Assembly (NCBI RefSeq): GCF_003205615.1
Contig: NZ_PYBV01000018.1
Location: forward strand, 58,623 to 122,622
Origin: Micromonospora arborensis
GTDB taxonomy: Bacteria > Actinomycetota > Actinomycetes > Mycobacteriales > Micromonosporaceae
Length of the DNA: 64,000 bases
Direction of reading: 5' to 3'
The translations under genes were made by a program, and so were the position numbers. The notes beneath the pieces are model-generated. The model was not told the origin of the DNA and made no database searches. It saw only the letters and a list, made by a program, of their open reading frames with translations. Shown piece by piece: positions 51,669 to 60,166 of the stretch. The first letter of the stretch is position 1. Each line of letters starts with the position of its first letter.

Positions 51669-52777
51669 GCGTCGGGCAGGTCGTCGAGGCGCACGGGGTG
51701 CGGCTTCGGCCGTTTCGCGCCAGCGACACCGCCGACGTGGTCGACGGCTGTGCGGACCCGCTCAGTCAGCGCTTCGTGTCGAGCATGCCGGCGCCGTACA
51801 CCGAGATCGATGCCCGCTGGTGGATCGACACCGGCGCACCGGCGGTCTGGACCGGCGGCGGCGCGGCGTACGCCATCGCGGACCCGGCCACCGACCGCCT
51901 GCTCGGCGCTGTGGGGCTGAGCTATCCGGTGCCCGCGCGGAGCCAGGCCGAGATCGGCTACTGGGTGCGGCCCGCGGCCCGCGGGCGCGGGGTGGCCACC
52001 GCGGCCACCCGCGCGCTGAGCGAGCAGGCGTTCGCCACCGGAACGCTCCGGCTCGAGTTGCTCACCGAGACGGAGAACGGGGCCAGCCAGCGGGTCGCGC
52101 TGGCCGCCGGATTTCGGTACGAAGGCCTGCGCCGGTCCGCCGGCCAGCACCGGGGCGGGGGCCGGCACGACCTGCTGGCCTGGGTACGCCTCGCCGAGGA
52201 TCCGCCCGGCCCGGTCGCGCGCCTGCTGCCCGACCTGCCCGACGGAGTGCTCACCGATCAGGTGGTGGCCCTGCGCCGGCTCGCGCCGGACGACGCGGAC
52301 CTGATGTACCGGCTGCACAGCCGACCCGAGGTGGTGGCAAACCAGGCGCCGCCGGTGCCGCCGACGCGGGAGGCGATCGAGCGGCGCTGTCGGCTCGCGG
52401 AGAGCAGTTGGCTGACCGGCGAGATCGCCCGGCTGTTGATCGTCGACGTGGCCACCGGTGAGCCGGCGGGCAGTTGCGGGTTGTCGTACACGGAGGTGAG
52501 CAGCGGCGAGGGCTCGATCGGCTACGCGCTGCTGCCGGACTGGCGGGGCCGGGGGTACGCCACCCGCGCGGTCCGGCTGCTCGCCGGCTGGGCGTTCGGT
52601 CCGGCCGGTATCGCTCGGCTGACCGCCGGCACCGTGCCGGAGAACACCGCCTCGCACCGGGTGTTGGAGCGCGTCGGCTTCCAGCGTGAAGCCCTGCAGC
52701 GCGGCCGTCTGCCTGGGCTTGGCGGCACCCGCCTCGACGACCTGACCTTCGCGCTGCTGCCGGCCGAACTGCGCTGA
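51665..52777 (+). CDS. double GNAT N-acetyltransferase
   Basis: 370 residues with two GNAT domains: about 8-180 (GVRLRPFRASDTADVVDGCAD, EIGYWVRPAARGRGVATAATRAL) and about 195-368 (VALRRLAPDDADLMYRLHS, SIGYALLPDWRGRGYATRAVRLLA). Each has the R-x-x-G-x-G/A acetyl-CoA loop. The ATG overlaps the previous gene by ATGA. It looks like a tandem duplication of a double-domain ancestor, the four domains by now unlike. Family members of this kind modify small molecules or ribosomal proteins; no specific role is supported here. A strong inverted repeat follows the stop. Confidence 0.85.
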   Translation: MSVGQVVEAHGVRLRPFRASDTADVVDGCADPLSQRFVSSMPAPYTEIDARWWIDTGAPAVWTGGGAAYAIADPATDRLLGAVGLSYPVPARSQAEIGYWVRPAARGRGVATAATRALSEQAFATGTLRLELLTETENGASQRVALAAGFRYEGLRRSAGQHRGGGRHDLLAWVRLAEDPPGPVARLLPDLPDGVLTDQVVALRRLAPDDADLMYRLHSRPEVVANQAPPVPPTREAIERRCRLAESSWLTGEIARLLIVDVATGEPAGSCGLSYTEVSSGEGSIGYALLPDWRGRGYATRAVRLLAGWAFGPAGIARLTAGTVPENTASHRVLERVGFQREALQRGRLPGLGGTRLDDLTFALLPAELR

Positions 52778-52779
52778 CG

Positions 52780-52827
52780 GATCACGGAGTTGTGGCGGGT
52801 TTCGTTCCCCACCACAACTCCGTGATC
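52780..52827. terminator. bidirectional hairpin between the GNAT and hpf genes
   Basis: A perfect 16-bp stem GATCACGGAGTTGTGG / CCACAACTCCGTGATC with a 16-nt loop lies between the convergent stops (52777 and 52847). Confidence 0.85.
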
Positions 52828-52846
52828 GACGCGGGTCGGCTACCGG

Positions 52847-53497
52847 TCAGGTGGCGAGGGAGATGATGCCGTAGTCGTACGCGTGGCGTCGGTAGACGAC
52901 GCTCGGGCGACCGGATTCCTTGTCCTGGAACAGGTAGAAGTCGTGGCCGACCAGTTCCATCTCGAACAGCGCGTCGTCGACAGTCATCGGCTCCGCCGGG
53001 TGCACCTTCTCCCGGGCGATGTGCCACGGCTGCTGGTCGTCGTACTCCTCCTCGACGCGCTCTTCGACGCGCTCCGCGACGGCTGTGCCGGCCCGGGCAC
53101 CGTCGAGCGGCGCGCTCAACGGGGCGGCAACCAGGTCCGCGACCGGCAGGCCCGCGGTCGCCTCGGCGACGGAGATCGGCGCGTGCCGACCCCGGTGTAC
53201 GCGGCGGCGGTCGGCCGCACGGCGCAGGCGGGTGTCGAGCTTCGCGATGGCCGCGTCGAGCGCGCTGTAGAAGTCGTTTGTGCAGGCCTCGGCCCGCATC
53301 ACGGGGCCCCGCGAAACGCAGGTGATCTCGACCCGCTGGCAGTGGTCGGACTGGCGCGGATTGCGCTCGTGAAACAGCTCGACATCGACACGAATGAGTT
53401 TGTGATCGTAACGTTCGATCTTTGCGAGCTTCTCAGCTACGTGCACCCGGTAATGGTCGGGCACTTCGACGTTTCGACCCTTGACCACGATTTCCAC
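52847..53497 (-). CDS. hpf: ribosome hibernation promoting factor, long form
   Basis: Long HPF of 216 residues that dimerises 70S ribosomes into inactive 100S particles in stationary phase. The N-terminal HPF domain (1-100; MEIVVKGRNVEVPDHYRVHV, VDVELFHERNP, ITCVSRGPVMRAEACTNDFYSALDAAIAKLDTRLRR in part) is followed by a variable linker and the C-terminal dimerisation domain (about 160-216; VHPAEPMTVDDALFEMELVGHDFYLFQ, SVVYRRHAYDYGIISL). GTG 53497 has GGGAGG 5 nt upstream. The 245 bp between hpf and comF carries its promoter; I cannot assign a sigma factor with confidence. Confidence 0.95.
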   Translation of the reverse strand: MEIVVKGRNVEVPDHYRVHVAEKLAKIERYDHKLIRVDVELFHERNPRQSDHCQRVEITCVSRGPVMRAEACTNDFYSALDAAIAKLDTRLRRAADRRRVHRGRHAPISVAEATAGLPVADLVAAPLSAPLDGARAGTAVAERVEERVEEEYDDQQPWHIAREKVHPAEPMTVDDALFEMELVGHDFYLFQDKESGRPSVVYRRHAYDYGIISLAT

Positions 53498-53742
53498 GTG
53501 ACCTCCCTTGTTCGGACGGTCTTCGATCCGGCAACCCGGTCGCGCGTCGTGGGGAGACCCGCTGGCGTCGACCGGTTGGTACGGCTACGCCTCCTCTCAC
53601 CGCCGGGGGCGGTTGGAACGACCTCCTACCCCCGACAACGAAACGCTAACTCCTGTTTGGCTGGCCGTCACCCCATGTTGCGGAGACCGCCCGATATTTT
53701 TCGCAGCTCATACACCAATGGGTGAAACGGAAACACGGTCGG

Positions 53743-54450
53743 TTACAAGACGTGTCTTTTCTCGGTCGCCGCGAGCACCGCGGCGACACTCGGTGCCCAG
53801 CCGGTCGCCGTCAGCACCCGGCTTGCGGCGGCCAGGGTGACGCCGGTGGTGACGATGTCGTCGAGCAGCACCACGACCGGCGCCGCGCCCCCGGCACGAC
53901 CCCAACCCGGTGCCGTGGAGCGGAGCCGGAAAGCAGCCTCGGCCGCCGCCGCCCGCCCGGCGCTGTCCAGGGTGACCGAGTCGGGGCGGGGCAGCGCACG
54001 CAGCGGCCGGTGCACCCGCACCGCCCAGCCGCCCCGGTTGAGCCGGGCCGCGCAGTGCCGAGCCAGCCGGTCCAGGTGGTCCCCGTAACGGGACCGGGCC
54101 GCCGCCGCAGTGTCCGGGACCGGCACCAGCGCCAGGGGACGAGCCACGCCGACCGCCGCCGCGACGACCTCGGCGAGCAGGGCGCCGAGCGGGCGGGCCA
54201 GACCGTGCCGGCCATGTTCCTTGTACGCCAGCAGCGTCTCCCGCAGCGGCCCGGCGTACGGGCCGAGTGCGACGCAGGACGGCAGCCCCGGCGGGGCGGG
54301 GGTGGGGCGGACCGACCGTGGACGCAGCGCGCCGAGCGCTTCGGCACAGGCGGGGCAGACCCCGTGCCGCAGCCCGGGCCGGCGTTCCCGACAGCCCGCG
54401 CAGTCGGCGGGCAGCACCAGGTCGGCGAGGTCCGCCCAGAGCCCGGTCAC
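53743..54450 (-). CDS. ComF-family phosphoribosyltransferase-like protein
   Basis: Protein of 235 residues with an N-terminal Cys cluster CAGC--- CPAC (zinc ribbon, about 17-37) and a C-terminal type I phosphoribosyltransferase fold; the PRPP loop is VVVLLDDIVTTGVTLAAA at about 195-210. The ComF family includes the DNA-uptake protein ComFC; in actinobacteria without competence the role is open. It starts at GTG 54450, four bases after the lpqB stop, so it is the distal gene of the mtrA-mtrB-lpqB transcript. The order matches M. tuberculosis Rv3242c. Confidence 0.88.
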   Translation of the reverse strand: MTGLWADLADLVLPADCAGCRERRPGLRHGVCPACAEALGALRPRSVRPTPAPPGLPSCVALGPYAGPLRETLLAYKEHGRHGLARPLGALLAEVVAAAVGVARPLALVPVPDTAAAARSRYGDHLDRLARHCAARLNRGGWAVRVHRPLRALPRPDSVTLDSAGRAAAAEAAFRLRSTAPGWGRAGGAAPVVVLLDDIVTTGVTLAAASRVLTATGWAPSVAAVLAATEKRHVL

Positions 54451-54454
54451 CGCG

Positions 54455-56269
54455 TCAGTAGAGGAAGAACGGTGCCGACGGGTTGCTCGGGCGGACGCCC
54501 GACGGGACCGGTGGGATGCCCCGTACGCTGGCGGGCTCGATCCGTTCGAACGGGCTGCTGCGGTAGGCCACCCCGTTCGCCTCGTACATGTAGGCCCCGC
54601 TGGGCGTACGCACGCTGCGGTTCGTCGGGTACGCCGTCAGGTGGTTGACCTTGGCACCGAGGTCGGTCCTCAGCGGTGTCTCCAGGGCGCCGTCGACGCT
54701 GATCTCGTAGATCGCCGGCTGGCCGGCGGACCCCGCCACCACCAGTTGGTCCTCCCTGCCCCAGTCGACCGCCGTGAGGTTGGTCAACGAGGTGGACAGC
54801 TCTCGGGGCGGGCCGATGGAGACGCCGCCGCCATCCGAGTTGACCGCCGCGACGTAGAGCCGACCGCCGACGATCAGCGCGACCCGTTGGCCGTCCAGCG
54901 CGGCGGCGACCGCGGTGACGTCGGAGGGCAGATTCAGTGGCACCGGGTACATCTTGGCCGCCTCGTCGAACCGGTAGAGCTGCCCGTCGGCCACGACCAG
55001 GCCGCGGCCGGGGCGTGTGTCGACCGCACGCAGCCAGACCGGCCGGCTCATCGAGGAGTACTCGGCGGGGCTGCGACTGTCGACGGAGACCGGCGCGGTA
55101 CCCGTGCCCACCGCGAGTCGGCGCCGACTACCGCCACTGCTGGTCACCACCATCGCGGCGAGGACCCGCTGCTCTCCGGCCAGCGCCAGGTCGGCGGAGA
55201 CGATGTTGCGGTTGGCCTCGGGTACCAACGGCACCGCGCCGCTGAGTTCGGTGCCGAAGTCGAGCGGGTGGATGGCGCCCTCGTACACGCCGAAGCGCTG
55301 CGGGACCACGGCGTTCGGATAGAGCTCGTAGGACTCTCGTCGCTCGTTCAGGTCCTGCACGGGCAGCGCGTTGTTGCGGATCTTCAACTCCAGCTTGCCC
55401 GGCAGATCGCCCAGCGACCAGGCGATCTGTTTGATCAGCTGGTCGATCCCGTTCTGGTCGTCACCGGACATGTCCAGGTTGACCTCCCACCGACCGTTCC
55501 CGCCGGTAGCGTTGTTGATCAACTCAGTGCGGTCGGGTAGCCCGACGACACCCGGACGCAACCAGTCGGAGGGGCCGCCGACCAGCCACTTCACCACCTC
55601 GTTGACCCGGCGCTCGTCCGGCAGCGCCTGCGGCCGGTAGCGCTGGTCGGGCACGAGACGGCTGCGGTCGGAGCTCCAGAAGTAGATCGACTCGGTTTGG
55701 TAGTACTGACGAAGGGCGACGTCGCTGAGCAGCAGCACGTTCGGTGGGTCGAGAACGTACAACCCGGCGCGCTCGTCGTTGGCGCCGCCGTTGAGCGCCG
55801 CGCTGCGGAGCCCGAACTCGTACTCCGTGTCGGTCGCCACCGGTGGCGCCAGGGTGCCGTTGGCCCGCAGCACACCGATCTGCTGCACGGTGATCTTCAC
55901 GGTGGTGGTCGAGTCGCTGTTGAGGGTGTAGACCGCCTCCCGCAGCCGGACCACGTTCAGCGCGACCTCGCTGCCCTTCTTCTCCTGCAGGCGGTGCTTG
56001 TGCTCCGGAGCGATGAACGCCTTGACCCGCTCGTACGCCCGATCCGGCTCGCCGGCGGCAGCGGACAGGAAGTTGCGGACGAACGCCTCGTTGACGCTGC
56101 CGCTGGCCGTCCGCGTCGGCGGCTCACTGACCCCACCGTTGACCACGCCGGCCCCCGTCGCGGCGCCGCCCTTACCGTCCACCCGCACGTCGGATACCGC
56201 CGGGATGCCGCAGCCAGCGCCCAGCAGCACCACCACGCCGAACGCTCCGAGCAAGGTCGGCCGTCTCAT
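54455..56269 (-). CDS. lpqB: lipoprotein LpqB, MtrAB accessory protein
   Basis: Exported lipoprotein of 604 residues, lipobox LLGAGC with the lipid-modified Cys at about 20. It has a GerMN domain (about 130-270, with LDPPNVLLLSDVALRQYY, the VVKWLVGGPSDWLRPGVVG region) and a C-terminal beta-propeller (about 300-604, repeated RVALIVGGRLYVAAV-type strands). In mycobacteria LpqB binds the extracellular part of MtrB and tunes MtrA phosphorylation. Start ATG 56269 overlaps the mtrB stop by ATGA. Confidence 0.94.
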   Translation of the reverse strand: MRRPTLLGAFGVVVLLGAGCGIPAVSDVRVDGKGGAATGAGVVNGGVSEPPTRTASGSVNEAFVRNFLSAAAGEPDRAYERVKAFIAPEHKHRLQEKKGSEVALNVVRLREAVYTLNSDSTTTVKITVQQIGVLRANGTLAPPVATDTEYEFGLRSAALNGGANDERAGLYVLDPPNVLLLSDVALRQYYQTESIYFWSSDRSRLVPDQRYRPQALPDERRVNEVVKWLVGGPSDWLRPGVVGLPDRTELINNATGGNGRWEVNLDMSGDDQNGIDQLIKQIAWSLGDLPGKLELKIRNNALPVQDLNERRESYELYPNAVVPQRFGVYEGAIHPLDFGTELSGAVPLVPEANRNIVSADLALAGEQRVLAAMVVTSSGGSRRRLAVGTGTAPVSVDSRSPAEYSSMSRPVWLRAVDTRPGRGLVVADGQLYRFDEAAKMYPVPLNLPSDVTAVAAALDGQRVALIVGGRLYVAAVNSDGGGVSIGPPRELSTSLTNLTAVDWGREDQLVVAGSAGQPAIYEISVDGALETPLRTDLGAKVNHLTAYPTNRSVRTPSGAYMYEANGVAYRSSPFERIEPASVRGIPPVPSGVRPSNPSAPFFLY

Positions 56270-58023
56270 GAGCGCACCTCCGCCCGCTGTCCGTCCCCGG
56301 TCGGCGCCGGGTCGATCGCCAACGCCCCGCCGGTGCCGGGCCCGATGGCCAGCGGGCCACCGTCCCGGGGGCCGCCGAACGGCAACGCGGCGTCGGCCGG
56401 CACCAGCCGCAGCGGCGAGGTGGTCAGCCGGTCACCGGCACGTGCCGGCAGCGTGAGCCGGAACTGCGCGCCCTGCCCGGGAGCACCCCATGCCTCCAGC
56501 CAACCGCCGTGCAGCCGGGCGTCCTCCAGGCTGATCGACAGCCCCAGCCCGGTGCCCCCGGTCTGCCGAGCCCGGGACGGGTCCGCCCGCCAGAACCGGT
56601 TGAACACCAGCTTCTCCTCGCCCACCTTGAGCCCCACACCGCGGTCGCGGACGGTGATCGCCACGGCGGTCTCGTCCAGGCCGAGGGTGATCAGCACCGG
56701 ACGGGCCTCGCCGTGTTCGACGGCGTTGCCGACCAGGTTGCGTAGCACCCGCTCGACCCGGCGCGGGTCGACCTCCGCGATCACCGGCGTGCCCGGCAGG
56801 TCGAGCTCGATCGGCACACCCACCCGCTCGGCCAGGCCAGCCAGCCGGTCGACCACCCGGTGCACCACCGGCACCAGGTCGGTCGGCTCGGAGTCCAGCA
56901 TGGCGAAGCCCGCGTCGAACCGGCTGATCTCCAGCAGGTCGGTGAGCAGCTCCTCGAACCGGTCCAGTTCGGCCTGGAGCAGCTCGGCGCTGCGAGCCAC
57001 CGCCGGGTCGAACTCGTCGCGTTCGGCGAAGATCAGATCAGCCGCCATCCGGACCGTGGTCAGCGGGGTACGCAGTTCGTGTGAGACGTCGGAGGTGAAG
57101 CGGCGTTGCAGCCGGGACATCTCCTCCAGGCGCAGGATCTGCCGTTGCAGGTTGGTGGCCATCTGGTTGAACGAGGCGGCGAGCAGGGCGAGATCGTCCT
57201 CGCCGTTGACCACCATCCGTTGGTCGAGCAGGCCGGCGGAGAGTCGCTGTGCGGTCCGTGCGGCGACCCGGACCGGGTTGACCACCAGCCGGGTGACCAG
57301 CGCCGCGAGCAGCCCGAGCAGGATCACCAGGGCGACCCCGGTGGCCACCACGGTGGCTCGGGCGTCGGCGGCGGTTTTGTCCTGCCGGGTCAACGGCACC
57401 AGGTAGTAGAGCTCGATCTGGCCGAACTGGGTGGGCACCGGCGAGCCGTACACCAGATATTTGGTGGGCTCACCGGTGAGCCGCCCGGTGCGGATCTGGC
57501 TGGCCACCTTGCCGTCGGCGATCGCGGCCCGCAACTCCGGGCTGATCAACTGCTGGACGTTCGCGGACGGCGCGGTACGCGTCTGGATGTCGTTGGGATA
57601 GCCGTCAGCCGTGATCGCCACCACCACCCCGCTGGTCTGCTGGGGGTCACCGCCGGCCAGGTAGTTGACCGTGCCGTCGATGGTCTGCTGGAGCTGCGCC
57701 TCCTGCGACTGGCCGTAGAGCGAGACCTGCTTGGCCGTGTAGCTGGCCCCGCTGATCACCCGCTGCCGGACGTCGCTGCGGGCGCTGTCGAGCAGAATGG
57801 TGGTGATCTTGTCAGCGATCAGGAACGCGAAACCGCCGACCAGCAGGCTGGACGCGACCAACGTGATGGTCACGACCCGAACCTGCAGGGAGCGGCGCCA
57901 GGTCTGGTGCACCCGGGCCACCACCCGGGCGACCCGGCCGCTCACCGCGCGCCAGACCTCCCCGCCGGCATTGGGCCGGCGAGCAGCCGTGCTCGGGGAG
58001 TGTGGGGGCGGCGAGGTCGACAC
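56266..58023 (-). CDS. mtrB: sensor histidine kinase MtrB
   Basis: 585 residues. First transmembrane helix about 55-75 (VVTITLVASSLLVGGFAFLIA), an extracellular sensor region of about 140 residues, the second helix at about 218-240, HAMP (VNPVRVAARTAQRLSAG), HisKA with the phospho-His in RRFTSDVSHELRTPLTTVRMA, and HATPase with LVGNAVEHGEARPV (N box) and DRGVGLKVGEEKL. The C-terminal extension is rich in Gly and Pro. It regulates MtrA, cell division and wall genes. GTG 58023 is 12 bp after the mtrA stop; the mtrA-mtrB-lpqB order is universal in actinobacteria. Confidence 0.96.
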   Translation of the reverse strand: MSTSPPPHSPSTAARRPNAGGEVWRAVSGRVARVVARVHQTWRRSLQVRVVTITLVASSLLVGGFAFLIADKITTILLDSARSDVRQRVISGASYTAKQVSLYGQSQEAQLQQTIDGTVNYLAGGDPQQTSGVVVAITADGYPNDIQTRTAPSANVQQLISPELRAAIADGKVASQIRTGRLTGEPTKYLVYGSPVPTQFGQIELYYLVPLTRQDKTAADARATVVATGVALVILLGLLAALVTRLVVNPVRVAARTAQRLSAGLLDQRMVVNGEDDLALLAASFNQMATNLQRQILRLEEMSRLQRRFTSDVSHELRTPLTTVRMAADLIFAERDEFDPAVARSAELLQAELDRFEELLTDLLEISRFDAGFAMLDSEPTDLVPVVHRVVDRLAGLAERVGVPIELDLPGTPVIAEVDPRRVERVLRNLVGNAVEHGEARPVLITLGLDETAVAITVRDRGVGLKVGEEKLVFNRFWRADPSRARQTGGTGLGLSISLEDARLHGGWLEAWGAPGQGAQFRLTLPARAGDRLTTSPLRLVPADAALPFGGPRDGGPLAIGPGTGGALAIDPAPTGDGQRAEVRS

Positions 58024-58035
58024 AGTGCGACCAGG

Positions 58036-58725
58036 CTATCCGGTCCCCGCCTTGTAACCCACGCCCCGCACGGTGAGGATGATTTCTGGTCGCTCCGGGT
58101 CCGGCTCGATCTTGGCCCGCAACCGCTGGACGTGCACGTTGACCAGACGGGTGTCGGCCGCGTGCCGGTAGCCCCAGACCTGCTCCAGCAGCACCTCGCG
58201 GGTGAAGACCTGACGTGGCTTGCGGGCGAGCGCGACCAGCAGGTCGAACTCCAGCGGAGTCAGCTTCACCTCCTCGTCGTTGCGGCTCACGGTGTGCGCG
58301 GGCACGTCGATGGTGATCTGGTTGTCCGGCGGCCCGATGGTCAGCATCTCGGGGGCCACGTCCTCGCCCCGGCGCAGTCGGGCCCGCATCCGGGCGACCA
58401 ACTCCTTGGGCTTGAACGGCTTGACCACGTAGTCGTCGGCGCCGGACTCCAGGCCGAGCACGACGTCCACGGTGTCGCTCTTGGCGGTCAGCATGACGAT
58501 CGGCACGCCGGACTCCGCCCGAATCGACCGGGCGACGTCAATACCGCTCATACCGGGCAGCATCAGGTCGAGCAGCACGATATCGGGGCGGCTGTCGCGA
58601 AAGGCGGCCAACGCCCGCTCGCCGTCCGCCACGAACGAGGGCTGGAAGCCTTCGCTGCGCAGCACGATGCCGAGCATCTCGGCGAGCGCGGGGTCGTCGT
58701 CGACCACCAGTACGCGGGCTCTCAT
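58036..58725 (-). CDS. mtrA: response regulator MtrA
   Basis: OmpR-type response regulator, 229 residues. Receiver: DDD at 9-11, phospho-acceptor Asp53 in DIVLLDLMLPGMSG, VIMLTAKSD-type switch (VPIVMLTAKSD), Lys in DDYVVKPFKPKEL. The C-terminal winged helix has LTPLEFDLLVALARKPRQVFTREVLLEQVWGYRHAADTR (in parts) and VNVHVQRLRAKIE. It is nearly identical in motif to M. tuberculosis MtrA. Start ATG 58725; a CAATAT/TATTAA stretch lies directly upstream, so leaderless expression is possible. Confidence 0.97.
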   Translation of the reverse strand: MRARVLVVDDDPALAEMLGIVLRSEGFQPSFVADGERALAAFRDSRPDIVLLDLMLPGMSGIDVARSIRAESGVPIVMLTAKSDTVDVVLGLESGADDYVVKPFKPKELVARMRARLRRGEDVAPEMLTIGPPDNQITIDVPAHTVSRNDEEVKLTPLEFDLLVALARKPRQVFTREVLLEQVWGYRHAADTRLVNVHVQRLRAKIEPDPERPEIILTVRGVGYKAGTG

Positions 58726-58863
58726 GGGATTAATATTGCATCCTCAATCAGTTTGGTGGGACCGGCGTCCGCCGGAAACGGTAGCTGCACCATGATCCCC
58801 CTTCGGCGCCGCCCGGCGCCACCGCAGCCTGGGCGGATCCCGCTGTCGCCATCCGGACGCAGG

Positions 58864-60141
58864 TCAGCCGAAGAGTGCCCGACCCCAGTGGTCCCCGCCG
58901 TCGGGTACCCCGGGTGGGCAGGCGAACACCCCGCTGGAAACATGCCGCAGATACTCGTTCATCACGTCGTGTCGAGCCAACTGGGTCTGGATCGGTACGA
59001 ACTGGCGGCGCGGATCGCGCTGGTAGGCGATGAAGAAGAGGCCCGCGTCGAGCCGACCCAGGCCGTCCGAGCCATCCACGAAGTTGTAACCCCGACGCAG
59101 CAGTTGGGCGCCGCCGTTGCGGCTCGGGTGGGCCAGCGTCACGTGGGCGTGCTCGGCGATCACCGGCTTGCCGTCCGTGCCGCGCGCCGCGAAGTCCGGC
59201 TCGTCGAACTCGTTGGTCCGACCAAGCGGGGCACCGCTGCCCTTGGCCCGGCCGACGATCTCCTCCTGCTCGGCCAACGACGTCCGGTCCCAGGTCTCCA
59301 CGAGCATCCGGATCTTGCGAGTGACCAGGTACGAGCCGCCCGTCATCCAGTCGGGCCCGTCGCCCGGCTGCACCCACAACTGGTCGCGTAGCAGTGCGGT
59401 GTCCTCAGCCTTGAGGTTGGCCGTACCGTCCTTGAACCCGAAGAGGTTGCGCGCGGTGGCCTGGTCCCGGGAGGTCGACGAGGTGCGGCCGAAGCCGAGC
59501 TGCGACCAACGGACGCTCACCACGCCCATGCCGAGCCGGGCCAGGTTGCGGATCGCGTGGACCGCGACCTGCGGATCGTTGGCACACGCCTGCACGCAGA
59601 GGTCACCGCCGGAGAGCTGCGGCTGCAGGGCGTCGCCGGGGAACTTCGGCAGCTCGACGAGGGCGGCGGGTCGCCGGTCGGCGATGCCGAAGCGGTCCCT
59701 GCCGTCGGCGTCGCGGAACAACGTCGGGCCGAAGCCGATCGTCAGGGTGAGCTGCGAAGGGGGCAGGCCGAGCGCCTCACCGGTGTCGTCCGGTGGGGCC
59801 TCCGGCATCCCGCCGACCGCGCCGAGCAGCCCGGCGTCCCGCCCCGCGGTCATCCGGGCCGCGGCGGCGGTCCACTCCTCAAGCAGCCCGACCAGCCGGG
59901 CCCGGTCCTTGGTGATCACGTCGAAGGCGACGAAGTGCAGGCGGTCCTGCGCCGGGGTGACAATGCCGGCCTGGTGCTCACCGTGGAACGGCACCGCCCC
60001 GGACGGGTGGTCACTCGCCGCGGCCGGGCCACGGGATCCGTTCACCAACGCGCCCGCGCCGGCCGCCACCCCGGCGACACCGGCCACCCCGGCACCGGCG
60101 AGCGTGATCGCCCGCCGTCGGGTCAACCTGCTCCCGCTCAT
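58864..60141 (-). CDS. efeB: deferrochelatase/Dyp-type peroxidase EfeB
   Basis: Heme-dependent dye-decolorising-type peroxidase exported by the Tat pathway (LTRRRAITLAGAGVAGVAG; twin Arg in RRR near residue 7) of 425 residues. Family pieces: GEHQAGIVTPAQDRLHFVAFD, the distal-site motif GFKDGTANL with the catalytic Asp, and RRGYNFVDG / GLFFIAYQRDPRRQFVPIQTQLA with the Arg. The proximal heme His is in EHAHVTLAHP. As EfeB it oxidises Fe(II) or releases heme iron for EfeU. Start ATG 60141 has AGGGAGG 8 nt upstream. It is the last gene of efeU-efeO-efeB, 25 bp from efeO. Confidence 0.94.
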   Translation of the reverse strand: MSGSRLTRRRAITLAGAGVAGVAGVAAGAGALVNGSRGPAAASDHPSGAVPFHGEHQAGIVTPAQDRLHFVAFDVITKDRARLVGLLEEWTAAAARMTAGRDAGLLGAVGGMPEAPPDDTGEALGLPPSQLTLTIGFGPTLFRDADGRDRFGIADRRPAALVELPKFPGDALQPQLSGGDLCVQACANDPQVAVHAIRNLARLGMGVVSVRWSQLGFGRTSSTSRDQATARNLFGFKDGTANLKAEDTALLRDQLWVQPGDGPDWMTGGSYLVTRKIRMLVETWDRTSLAEQEEIVGRAKGSGAPLGRTNEFDEPDFAARGTDGKPVIAEHAHVTLAHPSRNGGAQLLRRGYNFVDGSDGLGRLDAGLFFIAYQRDPRRQFVPIQTQLARHDVMNEYLRHVSSGVFACPPGVPDGGDHWGRALFG

Positions 60142-60166
60142 CGAATCGACCCTCCCTGCCATCCGG

